DNA from: Glandiceps talaboti
Lineage: Eukaryota; Hemichordata; Enteropneusta; Spengelidae
Assembly (NCBI RefSeq): GCF_964340395.1
Contig: NC_135566.1
Coordinates: forward strand, 14,406,001-14,470,000
DNA length: 64,000 nt
Reading direction: 5' to 3'
Positions 37,310-47,350 of the stretch are shown piece after piece. The notes under the pieces were generated by a model, which made no database searches, had not been told where the DNA came from, and was given only the letters and a program-made list of their open reading frames with translations. Every line of letters begins with the position of its first letter. The first letter of the stretch is position 1. The translations under genes were made by a program, and so were the position numbers.

Positions 37310-40010
37310 ATCCATGAGAGTCCAATCCTTTTATACCCGATTTTACGGAGAAAGGTATTGTGATCGCATGCTGGCTGACCTGTGCCGAACCAACTACATG
37401 CCTGTGAACTTATCAGAGATATGGTAAGCACAGAGAGTATCTGCAGACATCTGCCGCGATACGTCGAGATACATGTATAGTTCTGGTTCAGAGCTGGTTA
37501 TTTTGACTTGGATCTTCAGGGCGGTCCTTTGACCTGTCAGCTATATGTAAGCCGAGTCCCAATCAAAAAGGCTAAAAAAATGCCGCCATACATTGTCCTT
37601 TGCTGACTCGGGATTATTATGGTTTGCGATGTTTTTGTGGAGACAGCAGGGCGCCAATATGTGGCATATTTTACAATTTACCCTGCAATTTACAACGAAA
37701 GTGAAATACAACACGTGTAATATTTTTTTAGAAATCATGAATAACTGGTGTGAGAATTTGTTTACATTTTGTTTGTTTGTTTGTTTTGATTCAGTAAAAC
37801 GAAAATGATATCTCGAAATATATTTTTTATATATTTTGCTTTGGATGGGCGAAAAAGTGATCTCGAGTTGTAATGTTAGATTTCAGAAAACGAACGGCAA
37901 TGTTATATCCGGTCTTGTGAATTTTTCCTTTGCATTTTAAAATAATCTCGAGGTAGCTTTTGCATTCACAAATTGACGTTATCTCGAATATAAGTTGCTT
38001 TCGACCGGAAAATGAGATACAACTTGTTGACTCTCTCGATAACGAGAAGGTTTCTCGACGTGTCAATATCTTGAGATCAGATTACGTATTTGTTGCCGTT
38101 TCTGTTGAGATGTGAAGTACAGGCCGTTCGCGTAAAACAGCAGACCTAACCATAGTCTATCAGCTAGCCCTCGGATGTTCTTCCGATAAAATACGACACA
38201 CAGCCGAACAACGCTATCGAGGATGGAACATCCGAGTGTTCGGGCAGGCCCTCACATGCGAACTTCGTTCGCTTATAGTTTTAGCATCGAAAGAAAGCCC
38301 GAACGTCTAGCAGCAAGACTAACCTAACCACACATTTCGTCGTTTACAAATCCTTGGGGCGTATGTATCATGGGTAGGGTTCTTTATTTTCATGAATTAC
38401 AATATTGTGGACAATTGTATGTTTATATTTGTTTCCCCATGTATCGATCCGTAGTGTCATGTTCGATTGAATGTCGACCGCCAAAACATATGGAACATGT
38501 ACTAAAATGTTGTATAGAACACGCAGGCCGGTGGTGATAATTGGTCGACCATTTATACATTGTCATAAGTGTAATGAGATGATAAACAAGTGGTCCCCAC
38601 ATATTGTAGATTTCCTGTGCATTGGAATATAGACAAAACTTTCCCACAATCGACAAGTTTATCTATCGAGTAATATAAAAGTCGAGTGTAAACCTATAGT
38701 CTTCCTGGTCCTAAAATAAACTTACAATGTATGGATTATATGTTGAGTTTTGGGCTGAAAATCGCCACAGAACATGACCTTACAGCAGGACATAGAAACG
38801 TCTTCACTGAATAATTCCAACAGATGTGCTCGTGGAGTTTGTATTTTAGCAACTCCGCTTGTGCACGGTGCTGACTGGTTGGGAGAATTTTTCTAAATCT
38901 CTTGAACGGAAAAAAAATTATTGTGGACTCGGTTTTGAAATCTAAACAAAATAAATAATCTGAGTATTTCAGAAGAACCGGATCAATACCATTTAGAAAG
39001 GTGTCAACCGTCTTTCGCCGTGGCGTATTGTAGTGTCTATGGTACCTGTTGGTTCTGACTCTAATAGTTTGATAGTGACATGAAGTAGACTTTTTTTTCG
39101 GCACCCTCAAAGCCAATTTTCATTGTCCATCACTACAACAACGTTCGGATCAGAGGCGTTTCTATATATCTCCAGCAATGGTTGTATTTGTGACAACCCG
39201 GGGTGGCTGATAGTACGAACATGTAACAGTTTGATCGATCAGACTGTGTAACTCGGTATGCTACGCACACTCGCGTACTCATATACAACAATCGTAATAA
39301 TAATTTATTTTTTTCTGGTATTCATGGAGTCGGCATGCACAACACTTCAAACTTGGACAACAATATTTTTTATTTTCATGTCATAGTTTTGGTCGGTAGA
39401 CTTTTGGGAGGCTTTTACAAAATTCCCAAATGTCCATCTTGTTCTGTGTTGATGAACTTGTAGCCACATTGACGTTGTTACACCGTGTGCCGGGTCTATG
39501 GTCACACGGACGTTCTCTATACGTTTGGTTCAATGCAAATTCTCGCAGTTTCCTGTAATAAACTAATATAATGTTATGCTCTGACATCTGACAAGAATCA
39601 AATCAAACTCTGAAAAAAATAAACGGCACTCAAGTACACTTATTTTATGTGACAATCGAGCATGTTGGCGGTAATCATGATCAGAACCTAACACTGGATG
39701 TATTTGCGCCGCGATACTACGACATATGATCGGACTATCGGAACGCATCATCATAGGCCTGAGAGCTAGATCAGAACAGACCACAGTAATCAGTCGTCAA
39801 CACGTAGCTCAGTAGCATGCGTTTGCGATATAATTATTGGCTCGGAATGTTTGGGTTATTTTGACAAATACATGGCACAATGTCTTGGAATATTTTTAGT
39901 CAAAAAGTTTGAACGGTAACTTATGGAACGTGGAAAACAAAACCATTTAGTGTTGCGTACAACACAGCCGTGTGAATACTCGAGTCACGTATTCATGTGC
40001 TCCCTCTTTT
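37310..40010. repeat. 2.7-kb repeat of unknown origin (C repeat), copy 1
   Basis: Nearly identical to 54400-57085 and, reversed and diverged, to 16580-20095. A minus-strand frame of 126 codons (38736-39116, ..DPVLLKYSDYLFCLDFKTEST..) is open in both duplicate copies but disrupted in the old copy. A short related piece lies reversed inside the TIR element of copy 2 (52385-52660). No known domain was recognised. Confidence 0.65.
38153..38322. mobile_element. 170-bp element with 8-bp target duplication
   Basis: Body TAGTCTATCAGCTAGCCC...GTCTAGCAGCAAGACTAA, flanked by CCTAACCA at 38145-38152 and 38323-38330. The old relative at 19468-19475 has a single TGGTTAGG with no insert, which proves the insertion and the duplication length. 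Confidence 0.85.
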
Positions 40011-40084
40011 AAACGGACTGGCGGTGGAGTCCTGGTTGGACATTGAACATCGTCAAAACAGTTGTACCAAATGAATATTTAATG

Positions 40085-40480
40085 TGCGGTGATGACATCC
40101 TGTTATTACTATTTATGCAAACCCCTACCACTGCATTTAGAGAAATTAATCGCTAAATATAGATTGTCGTCACATAGTTTAGCCATAGAAACCGAACGCT
40201 ATCAAGCTACAGCCAGGAATTTGATAAATTGCCCAAAGTGTAACAATGACATTGAGGATGAGTACCATTTTGATCTTAAATGTCCTTTCTACACCGACCG
40301 TCGCTCCAAAAAACATTAAACCATATTATTGAAAGAAACTATCTGTGTTCAAACTTGTACAGTTATTCTCTGTCCGTAATGTAAAGCAAACGTATAACTT
40401 AGGACAATTCTTGAGACATGCAGGAAATTTAAGAATCATGCAATGTTTTATTTGCAATGTATATACTTCTGGGATTTGGG
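40085..40480 (+). pseudogene. LINE ORF2 3' end with CCHC motif
   Basis: Reads LIAKYRLSSHSLAIETERY then NLINCPKCNNDIEDEYHFDLKCPFYTDRR, the C-terminal zinc-like motif (C-x2-C...H...C) of the LINE group also seen at 46.7 kb (CEICTQGIEDEYHVIFVCPLY). A shifted frame continues VKQTYNLGQFLRHAGNLR. 5'-truncated and frameshifted. Confidence 0.7.
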
Positions 40481-42508
40481 GATTTTATTTTTCATTCTCC
40501 ATATATTTTCCTGTGTACAGTCATGTAAATTTTTCTTGGTTGTGTATGTTACTGATGAGCAGTGATCCTCAAAGTGAATCAAAATAATTGTAATTGTAAG
40601 TGTAGTGACATACGCTTTTAGCACTTCACTCGCTATGGGTCTGAACCATAATTAACACCTTTCACCAGGGTCTGTGACTACACTGCGTGAGTAAAGGTAT
40701 GAATAGTAACGATACTGTATATAGGAAGTAGACTATTATAAATGCAGAAGCAATGCAACTTTTTTTTCTCGGTTACCAATTTTGTAACGTGTGGTTCATA
40801 ACTATACCTACATGTCACTGGTTCAAAAGTACTTGTTCTGTGTAAGTATAGTAGCAATAAGTAATAGTTTCATAGTTTTCTAGTTTTCAGCACATCGAAA
40901 CTATTTTTTTTTTCTGTCTGTTGGAACAATTTTTTTTCTCAAGCCATTACGGGATCAAATTATTTTTTTTGTCTCCTTCACCTGCCGACAATTTTTTTCG
41001 ATGAGTTTGTAATAAAAACTGCTCACAGTTCAACTACAAAAGTGATGCACCAATTGGGAGACATGGACTTGAAGTAAAAAAGTTGGGTTTGATAAAAGAG
41101 CAAGTCCGGTTGTATACGTCTGCCATTATTACTGGGTTCACATTTATTTATTTTTTACTCATACTATATACTGCATTTTCCACTTTGATTTTAGTAGTTT
41201 TTAGCTGTTTTATCGTTCTATTTTTTACTATCACTTTGTATCCGTTTATGTTTATTTTAGACCCTGTAGAAGACCTCCTGTGTGGAGTCGAAACTTTGGG
41301 TATTAAAGTTTGTTTTTTTAACGTAGACAACCGGACTTATCAACCCAATCCCCCCCCCCCAAAAAAAAAAAAATCCACCCCCACCCACCCAATGAAATCA
41401 AATGGTTCTCCCCTTATCTGCGGTTCACACCAACGTAAACTATTATGAGGTGTATGCAGAAATCCGGATACCAATTCTACCAAACCATAGACCCTACACG
41501 TGATCAAACAAACAATCATGTAAACTGTTATAGTAGCAACGGACTACTCGGAGCCCTTGTAGTACTCCATTGTGGTCTACCGTAACGTCATCATGCAAGC
41601 TCTTAAAAAAACCGTAAGACTTTAGGTATAACCCTACACGTAGGGTCTATGATGGTAGAACAAACTGTCGACGCGTTTCTTTGAGCAATGTATTACTGAT
41701 CGGTGTCCAAAGTGATACAACACTAGAACTAGTATTTGCTGTACGCTTTGCATATTTGTCCATTGACAAACGTTGGTGGAGGGTCTATGGTTTGTCATTG
41801 TCAAGTAACATACTAGACTCTCTCACAGCCCTCGGTGCTTCGCATTACTGTAAAATTAAGCTAAACGAATTATTTTGTAAGTACTGATACCATCTACATA
41901 ACGTACTCCATGACCTTACTCGAATAGCCTTGTACTGTGCGCCCTCATCGACCATGATAGAGATAACCATTCGTCACGGTTGACGTGTGACTGCGACGCT
42001 CCGTGTTTTCGCGAAGCCCAAAATAATTCGTTTAACTTTAATTTAAGTCAAACGACGCTCCGAGAACTGTGAGAGAGTTTAGTAACATACCGGTTTCAAG
42101 ATAATCTATTAAAGGGCGTAAACAAATCATTGGCTCTTTGTAACCTTACCATGGTATGCGTTTTATTGATCGTTCCCATTCTCGCAAACCAGAGTTATTA
42201 TTTCTGCAGCTACATTTCGAAATAAATTCCTGTGGGAGGCTCGTTAAGAACATTGCCGTAAAACAGACCATGGTTTGCGATGATGATCGTTCCTGTCTAG
42301 ACTTATTGTTTCCGTTGAGTTCATTAACATATAATCGTTAATTGCGTGCTCTATTTGCTCATACCTCCATGCTCTGAAGCACTAGGTCTGTGTTTGTTTG
42401 TTGATAAAGAATTTGAATATCTGACGGAGGACGATATTGGCTTCCTTATGGCTACAAGATTCCTCATTTAATATTAGGTGTTAATCGAATGTAATTTCGG
42501 AGCTTTAA
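40481..42508. other. Right part of duplication copy 1, no gene recognised
   Basis: T-rich runs at 40905-41000 and C/A runs near 41350-41375. A hydrophobic frame at 41083-41448 and others at 41681-41887 and 42156-42341 have no family match. ACCATAGACCCTACACGTG at 41484 and CTACACGTAGGGTCTATGAT at 41632 form spaced inverted ends of the micro-hairpin type. Confidence 0.4.
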
Positions 42509-43613
42509 AGGCCCGTATTTCAATCCCGGGTCACCGCATTAGGGACTACTCCACCCAGTACACAGCGTCTTATCTGAGCGGATTACATGTAACACTCACG
42601 TCACCGTGTCCACATATCAATGACAACGATCAAACATTTACTAATCCTGTTATGACAGTCACTGTTTCTGCCTGAACCAAAATCATTTATAGTAACAACG
42701 GACATCGGAATCATTTCACTGCGTTGCTAGTCGTTGTGATACTCGAACTGTATTATGTACAGGCTCGCAACGAAACGGCCATATACACATTGAGCTTGAA
42801 AGTTCGGCCGACACAGTATACAGCGACTGTGCAGTGTGCGTATTATACCATAGACAATGGATGGCAGTTGTCTACTGCATATAACACTTTTGACTCGACA
42901 GAGGTGGTAATTTTGTTTCATTGTAATGTGTCATAATTACGTAACACATATAGTTTTATAAATAAAAGAATGAATTTCACGAAAAAGAACCTATTGTATG
43001 TTTGTTCAAAGATCGGAATACAAATGTACCGGGGAGACAGCTGTGTTGACGTATCACACAACAATGCACTAGCGATGGCAAAGGAACTGTCTGAAGTAAA
43101 TCGCTGTTTTGTTTATCGTTCATTGCAATGTCCCGAAAGGGTTGAACGGGCCAATTTTATAACTTTACCACTGTATAGTGAATCAAAATATGGAGCTTGG
43201 ACGACAGCGTATGAATATAACGGGGTGTGTTGTACACCGGGGATGTACGTACGTGGCAGGGTGGAGCCGAAGACAATTGCACTTACAGCTACACGACTTT
43301 TGCAATTGAAACTCATGATCCAAAAAATCTGTTTCGGCACCATTTTGAATAGTATTCTGCCTTCTTTCCTTGTATATTTTTTGTCCAGACGCGTTACATT
43401 ATTTTCTGTTGATGCAGCATGTACTATGTGTATCATAACACGGAAAGTCGGGTTGACGTCATGCTCAGTTTAGATTGAGATGATCGACATACTGCCACTT
43501 CCAACGACATGGTGAAAAAGAATGCGTTGTTACATGTAATCAATTCAAAATAATACGCAGATAATGGGCGGAAAAAACCCCAAAATTTACTTCTTTAAAA
43601 AAAAAGATTTACA
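42509..43613. other. Unassigned sequence with an ORF of unknown nature
   Basis: A 167-codon plus frame (42970-43473, beginning MNFTKKNLLYVCSKIGIQMY) is open but I recognise no domain. It could be an upstream coding segment of the following ORF, but no splice pair was convincing. Confidence 0.3.
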
Positions 43614-44030
43614 GGTTCGTTATTATTTCGGCGGAGTTTGAATTTATTGTGTGATTTGGCACGCTCGGGTATCGGGGACGATCTGCAAGATCAAAACAAC
43701 GACATTGCTTTGCATCAAAACGAATGTCCGCACTGCCTTTGCTACCCGTGTGTCACAACATACCGACAAGACTGGCTTGGTATGGGCCAGGAACCTTGTG
43801 ACGAAAATGTTTTGGTTCGCCATCGGCTCTACCGAAAGTATTGGAATATGCTCGACCGAAGAAATGCGTGGAACGATCCACGCTACTTACATAGGAAGCA
43901 GCAACTAATGCAGGCTGATGATGTTGCCATCAGTCGTAGGGAAGTGATGCCTAAATGCGTCACTTCGCAGGTACGGTCTCTTTATCCAAATTTACCCGGT
44001 GTGCCGTACAGAGGTCATAGCTGGGCGTAA
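43614..44030 (+). CDS. P2X7-C-terminal-like zinc-binding domain protein, 5' incomplete
   Basis: Open frame ending TAA at 44030; no ATG precedes the domain, and an acceptor-like TTTACAG ends at 43613, so the N-terminus is missing or in another exon. The domain reads CPHCLCYPCVTTYRQDWLG, then VRHRLYRKYWNMLDRRNAW, RYLHRKQQL, then RREVMPKCVTSQVRSLYPN and PYRGHSW. This matches the fold seen in the cytoplasmic ballast of P2X7 receptors (Cys-rich zinc site, Y..W..L, MP.CV...R..YP.P....Y.G), found widely as stand-alone proteins in invertebrates, often in many copies. There are no membrane segments, so it is not a receptor here. The stop is followed after 40 bases by a histone-type stem-loop, unusual for such a gene. 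Function unknown. Confidence 0.6.
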   Translation, partial: GSLLFRRSLNLLCDLARSGIGDDLQDQNNDIALHQNECPHCLCYPCVTTYRQDWLGMGQEPCDENVLVRHRLYRKYWNMLDRRNAWNDPRYLHRKQQLMQADDVAISRREVMPKCVTSQVRSLYPNLPGVPYRGHSWA

Positions 44031-44070
44031 GCTCGGTCTAACCGAACGGCTGAAAAGCCACAAACCAAAC

Positions 44071-44086
44071 GGCCCTTTTCAGGGCC
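44071..44086 (+). promoter_or_regulatory. Histone mRNA 3' stem-loop
   Basis: GGCCCTTTTCAGGGCC forms a six-base stem with a TTTC loop, preceded by ACCAAAC and followed by ACCA. This fits the SLBP-binding element of replication-dependent histone mRNAs in stem, loop and both flanks. Its place, 40 bases after the stop codon at 44028-44030, is typical of histone genes. No purine-rich downstream element for U7 snRNP is seen, because LINE sequence begins within a few bases. Confidence 0.85.
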
Positions 44087-44090
44087 ACCA

Positions 44091-46982
44091 CATCCTCCAG
44101 CTCATATTTACGAGGGTGATCTGTTTTGTATGGCTCGCAAATCAAAAGATAAGACTTCAAACAATTTCGGTAAAAGTTTGCTTTCTTTGTGTTGTACACT
44201 TTCAATGCATGTATTAAATGGTAGATTTAATGGTGACAGGGAAGGCCACATTACATGTACAGCCAACAATGGTAAAAGTGTTGTAGATTTCATAGTCGTA
44301 TCGTCTTGTTTATTTGATTCAATTGCGGATTTTAAAGTTGGAGATAGAAACGAATCGGATCACTTTCCCATTGAAAGTGTTTTAAGGTGTAAATTACATC
44401 GACACACAGATGGAGACATGAATATGAATGAGTTCACAAGGTATAGATGGAATTCTAAAGAAGAGCATACCTTTGTAAATAAATTTGGTACAGGTGATGT
44501 GGCCAACCTCTTAGAGGAGTGTAATGCAAATATTGGTGTCAATAATGATGAAGCGATCGATTGTATTGTTAAAGCTGTCAAAATGGCGGGATCTTGCATG
44601 AAATGTCCAAGTGGTACACAAAAGCGATCGCGCCAACAACAGCCCCCATGGTTCAACCGTATTTGTCAGCAGCAAAAACATCAGGTGAAAAAAAAATTGT
44701 ATGAATTTAGGAAAAATAGCACAGAAGAATCTCTGCACGTCTACAAACGTAGTCGAAACTTGTTCAGAAATACATGCAGGAAGTTTAAAAGAAACCATGC
44801 TGATACATTATCGACAAAACTGAGAAACCAATGGGAGCATGTTTCAGGTAGTGATGGTATGTGGGCCATGATCAAAGACAGTCAGAAAGGATCACGTGAT
44901 AACCCGTCAATTTCATGCAAACAGTGGGTCGACTATTTCACAAAATTAAGCAACCCTCAAAATACGTCATTTGGTGTAACTTTTGAGGAAGAGAATAGTG
45001 TAGGTTTGGATTCAGATGATACGTATTTAGATATTTTGAATTCAAGCATCACTGACGAGGAAATCATGAAAGTGGTATTAAGATTGAAAAACGGCAAATC
45101 ACCTGGTCCAGACGGCATACCGTCAGAATTTTTCAAATGTACTGTATCTACCTTGTTGCCCATTATGAATAATCTATTCAACAATATTTTTGATACAGGT
45201 AATTTCCCTAAAGGATGGTCACGTGGTGTTATTATCCCATTGTACAAAAAAGGTTCCAAATCAGATCCCAATAATTATAGGGGAATAACCTTATTAGACG
45301 TGTTTGGGAAAATATTCTGCAGTGTTTTAAATGATAGGTTATACAGATGGGCTGAAAACACTAATGCTATTTGTAACGCCCAAGCTGGATTCCGTAAAGG
45401 GTATTCAACAATGGACAATATCTTTTCTTTACATGCTATGATTCAGAACTACCTCAGAAGAAGGAGAGGGAAATTTTACTGCCTGTTTGTGGACTTTGCA
45501 AAAGCGTTTGATTCCGTTAATCACAAATGTCTGTTTTTTAAACTTCAGTCTATTGGCCTCTCTGGCAAAATGTATAACGTAGTCAAATCCATGTATAGTG
45601 ATGTCAAATCATGTGTGCGTTTAGATGGGGGAGTGTCAGATTATTTTAATTGCAACATTGGTGTAAGACAAGGAAGTGTTTTAAGCCCTGTGCTATTCTC
45701 CTTTTTCATTGATGAATTGTATCGCATGATTAAAACTGTTGGTGTTAGGGGTATACAATTAACACAGGAAATGTATGATTTATTTATCTTACTTTATGCA
45801 GACGACATTATACTCTTCGCAGACTCTGTCATTGGTTTGCAAAGATTGATTCACGTACTTGCTGAATTTTGTAACAAGTGGAAACTCCAGATAAACACGG
45901 ACAAAACAAAGGTTGTAGTATTCCGCAAAGGGGGTCATAATGCAAGGAGTGAAACTTGGAAAATGAATGGAAAGGTCATTGATGTTGTAACATCATACAA
46001 ATATCTTGGTTTATTGTTGTCATGTAGGAACACATGGACAAAAGCTGTAGGTAATTTAGCCGCTCAGGCACGGAAAGCAATGTATTCAATTTTTAAGTTC
46101 GAACGAAAAGTTGGTACCGTCAAACGTGATGTTTATTTTAAACTGTTTGATTCTCTTATTGCACCAATATTATTGTACGGAACTGAGATTTGGGGATATA
46201 AGCAATATGTTATAACAGAAAGGGTACACTTAAAATTTTGTAAACATTTTTTAGGCGTTACCCAAAGTACTCCAAATGAAGCTGTACTTGGGGAGTGTGG
46301 AAGATATCCCTTGTTTATTAACTCAATTACAAAATGCATTAAGTATTGGTTACGCCTTACTGGGCTCTCAGATGACAGACTAGCCGCGCATGCATACAAG
46401 CTCATGTTTAAAAATGACGAAAATGGTCACTCATCATGGGCCACAGAGATCAAACATGTCCTTTGCTCATATGGCTTTGGCATAGTTTGGCTTCATCAAG
46501 GTGTAGGGGACATGGCATCGTTCATTTCGGAATTCAAACAACGTGTAACTGATGTTTACAAACAGGAATGGTATAGTGAAATATGCACAAAAGACAGACT
46601 CAAAACATATCGTAATTTCAAAAGTATGCTGGAGCCAGAGAAATACTTGATGGAGATTACAGATTTAAAGTATAGACATGCGTTAGCCAGATTGAGATGT
46701 TCATGTCTCGGTTTAAGAGTTCAAGAGGGTATTTATACTGGTGTTGACATTGATAACAGAATCTGTGAAATTTGTACACAGGGTATAGAGGATGAATACC
46801 ATGTCATATTTGTATGTCCACTGTATCAGAACTTGAGATATCTTTTACCTCAGTATTACTATATTTTTCCTACAGAAGATAAATTTTGTACATTAATGAG
46901 GTCAGAGTCACAAACAGTTTTACGAAATCTCGGTAAATTTGTGTTTAAAGCCATTAACTTGAGAAAAGAATATTTTCTGTAA
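44091..46982 (+). CDS. LINE ORF2 (endonuclease C-terminus, reverse transcriptase, CCHC), 5'-truncated
   Basis: A long uninterrupted frame (over 950 codons) of a non-LTR retrotransposon. In order: the end of the apurinic-type endonuclease (VLNGRFNGDREG, then NESDHFPIE, near residues 30-90), reverse transcriptase blocks NGKSPGPDGIPSEFF, GVIIPLYKKG, NNYRGITLLDVFGKIF, QAGFRKGYSTMDNIF, LFVDFAKAFDSVNH, VRQGSVLSPVLFSFFIDEL, the catalytic LLYADDIILFAD, WKLQINTDKTKVVVF and YKYLGLLL, then a C-terminal CEICTQGIEDEYHVIFVCPLY zinc-like motif. The ATG at 44130 lies inside the endonuclease and is not a natural start; coding similarity continues upstream to about 44091. No ORF1. The open frame and intact YADD show recent insertion. 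Clade not assigned. Confidence 0.9.
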   Translation, partial: HPPAHIYEGDLFCMARKSKDKTSNNFGKSLLSLCCTLSMHVLNGRFNGDREGHITCTANNGKSVVDFIVVSSCLFDSIADFKVGDRNESDHFPIESVLRCKLHRHTDGDMNMNEFTRYRWNSKEEHTFVNKFGTGDVANLLEECNANIGVNNDEAIDCIVKAVKMAGSCMKCPSGTQKRSRQQQPPWFNRICQQQKHQVKKKLYEFRKNSTEESLHVYKRSRNLFRNTCRKFKRNHADTLSTKLRNQWEHVSGSDGMWAMIKDSQKGSRDNPSISCKQWVDYFTKLSNPQNTSFGVTFEEENSVGLDSDDTYLDILNSSITDEEIMKVVLRLKNGKSPGPDGIPSEFFKCTVSTLLPIMNNLFNNIFDTGNFPKGWSRGVIIPLYKKGSKSDPNNYRGITLLDVFGKIFCSVLNDRLYRWAENTNAICNAQAGFRKGYSTMDNIFSLHAMIQNYLRRRRGKFYCLFVDFAKAFDSVNHKCLFFKLQSIGLSGKMYNVVKSMYSDVKSCVRLDGGVSDYFNCNIGVRQGSVLSPVLFSFFIDELYRMIKTVGVRGIQLTQEMYDLFILLYADDIILFADSVIGLQRLIHVLAEFCNKWKLQINTDKTKVVVFRKGGHNARSETWKMNGKVIDVVTSYKYLGLLLSCRNTWTKAVGNLAAQARKAMYSIFKFERKVGTVKRDVYFKLFDSLIAPILLYGTEIWGYKQYVITERVHLKFCKHFLGVTQSTPNEAVLGECGRYPLFINSITKCIKYWLRLTGLSDDRLAAHAYKLMFKNDENGHSSWATEIKHVLCSYGFGIVWLHQGVGDMASFISEFKQRVTDVYKQEWYSEICTKDRLKTYRNFKSMLEPEKYLMEITDLKYRHALARLRCSCLGLRVQEGIYTGVDIDNRICEICTQGIEDEYHVIFVCPLYQNLRYLLPQYYYIFPTEDKFCTLMRSESQTVLRNLGKFVFKAINLRKEYFL

Positions 46983-47120
46983 AATTGTTTCAATGAGTGT
47001 ATAGAACGTTTACTTTCTTTTTTTTGTTTATCCTGTTCATATTTCTATATTGTTAAAATTGCATTATGTATTGTGTCATATTGGCCGGTGGCCTTAAGAC
47101 AAATAAATACTATTATATAA
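46983..47120 (+). other. LINE 3' untranslated tail
   Basis: AT-rich tail containing TGGCCGGTGGCCTTAAGACAAATAAATAC, a small GC stem then an AATAAA-type signal, as often ends LINEs of this kind. The exact end and target duplication were not found. Confidence 0.5.
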
Positions 47121-47291
47121 AAAGAGTGTACCTTAAATAAACTACACGTTCATGTTTTGCGTATGTCGGTGTTGTCATTTGTTAGCAATTTTATTCGAAT
47201 TTGAGATCAAAACACCTTTCTAATTGGTTTTCTACTGTATGTGTAAATGGTACTCCCATCACCAAAAAATAAAACCCAAACAGAAAGACAA

Positions 47292-47292
<1 letters not shown>

Positions 47293-47347
<55 letters not shown>
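47293..47347. repeat. (CA)n microsatellite
   Basis: About 26 CA units followed by CAAA units. Confidence 0.95.

Positions 47348-47350
<3 letters not shown>

Larger units (their letters stand above)
33596..42508 (+). repeat. Large direct duplication, copy 1 (8.9 kb)
   Basis: From GACCGGACATGATAACCCAC at 33596 to CGGAGCTTTAA at 42508 the sequence is nearly identical to 49038-59581. Bases outside these points differ between copies. Copy 1 lacks three blocks present in copy 2: 51717-52243 (AG microhomology at the join), about 52561-53340 (join with a few filler bases) and about 53642-54053 (one arm of the foldback). The diverged inverted relative at 11.9-15.1 kb has the first block, so copy 2 is closer to the original form. 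Confidence 0.9.

Noticed and set aside
41083-41448. Hydrophobic 121-codon frame (and its copy at 58158-58469) as a membrane protein
   Set aside because: The two duplicates diverge by a frameshift near the C/A run and end differently; no motif, and T-rich DNA readily gives hydrophobic codons.
42970-43473. 167-codon frame as a named gene
   Set aside because: No recognisable domain and no convincing splice link to the following ORF; reported only as unassigned.
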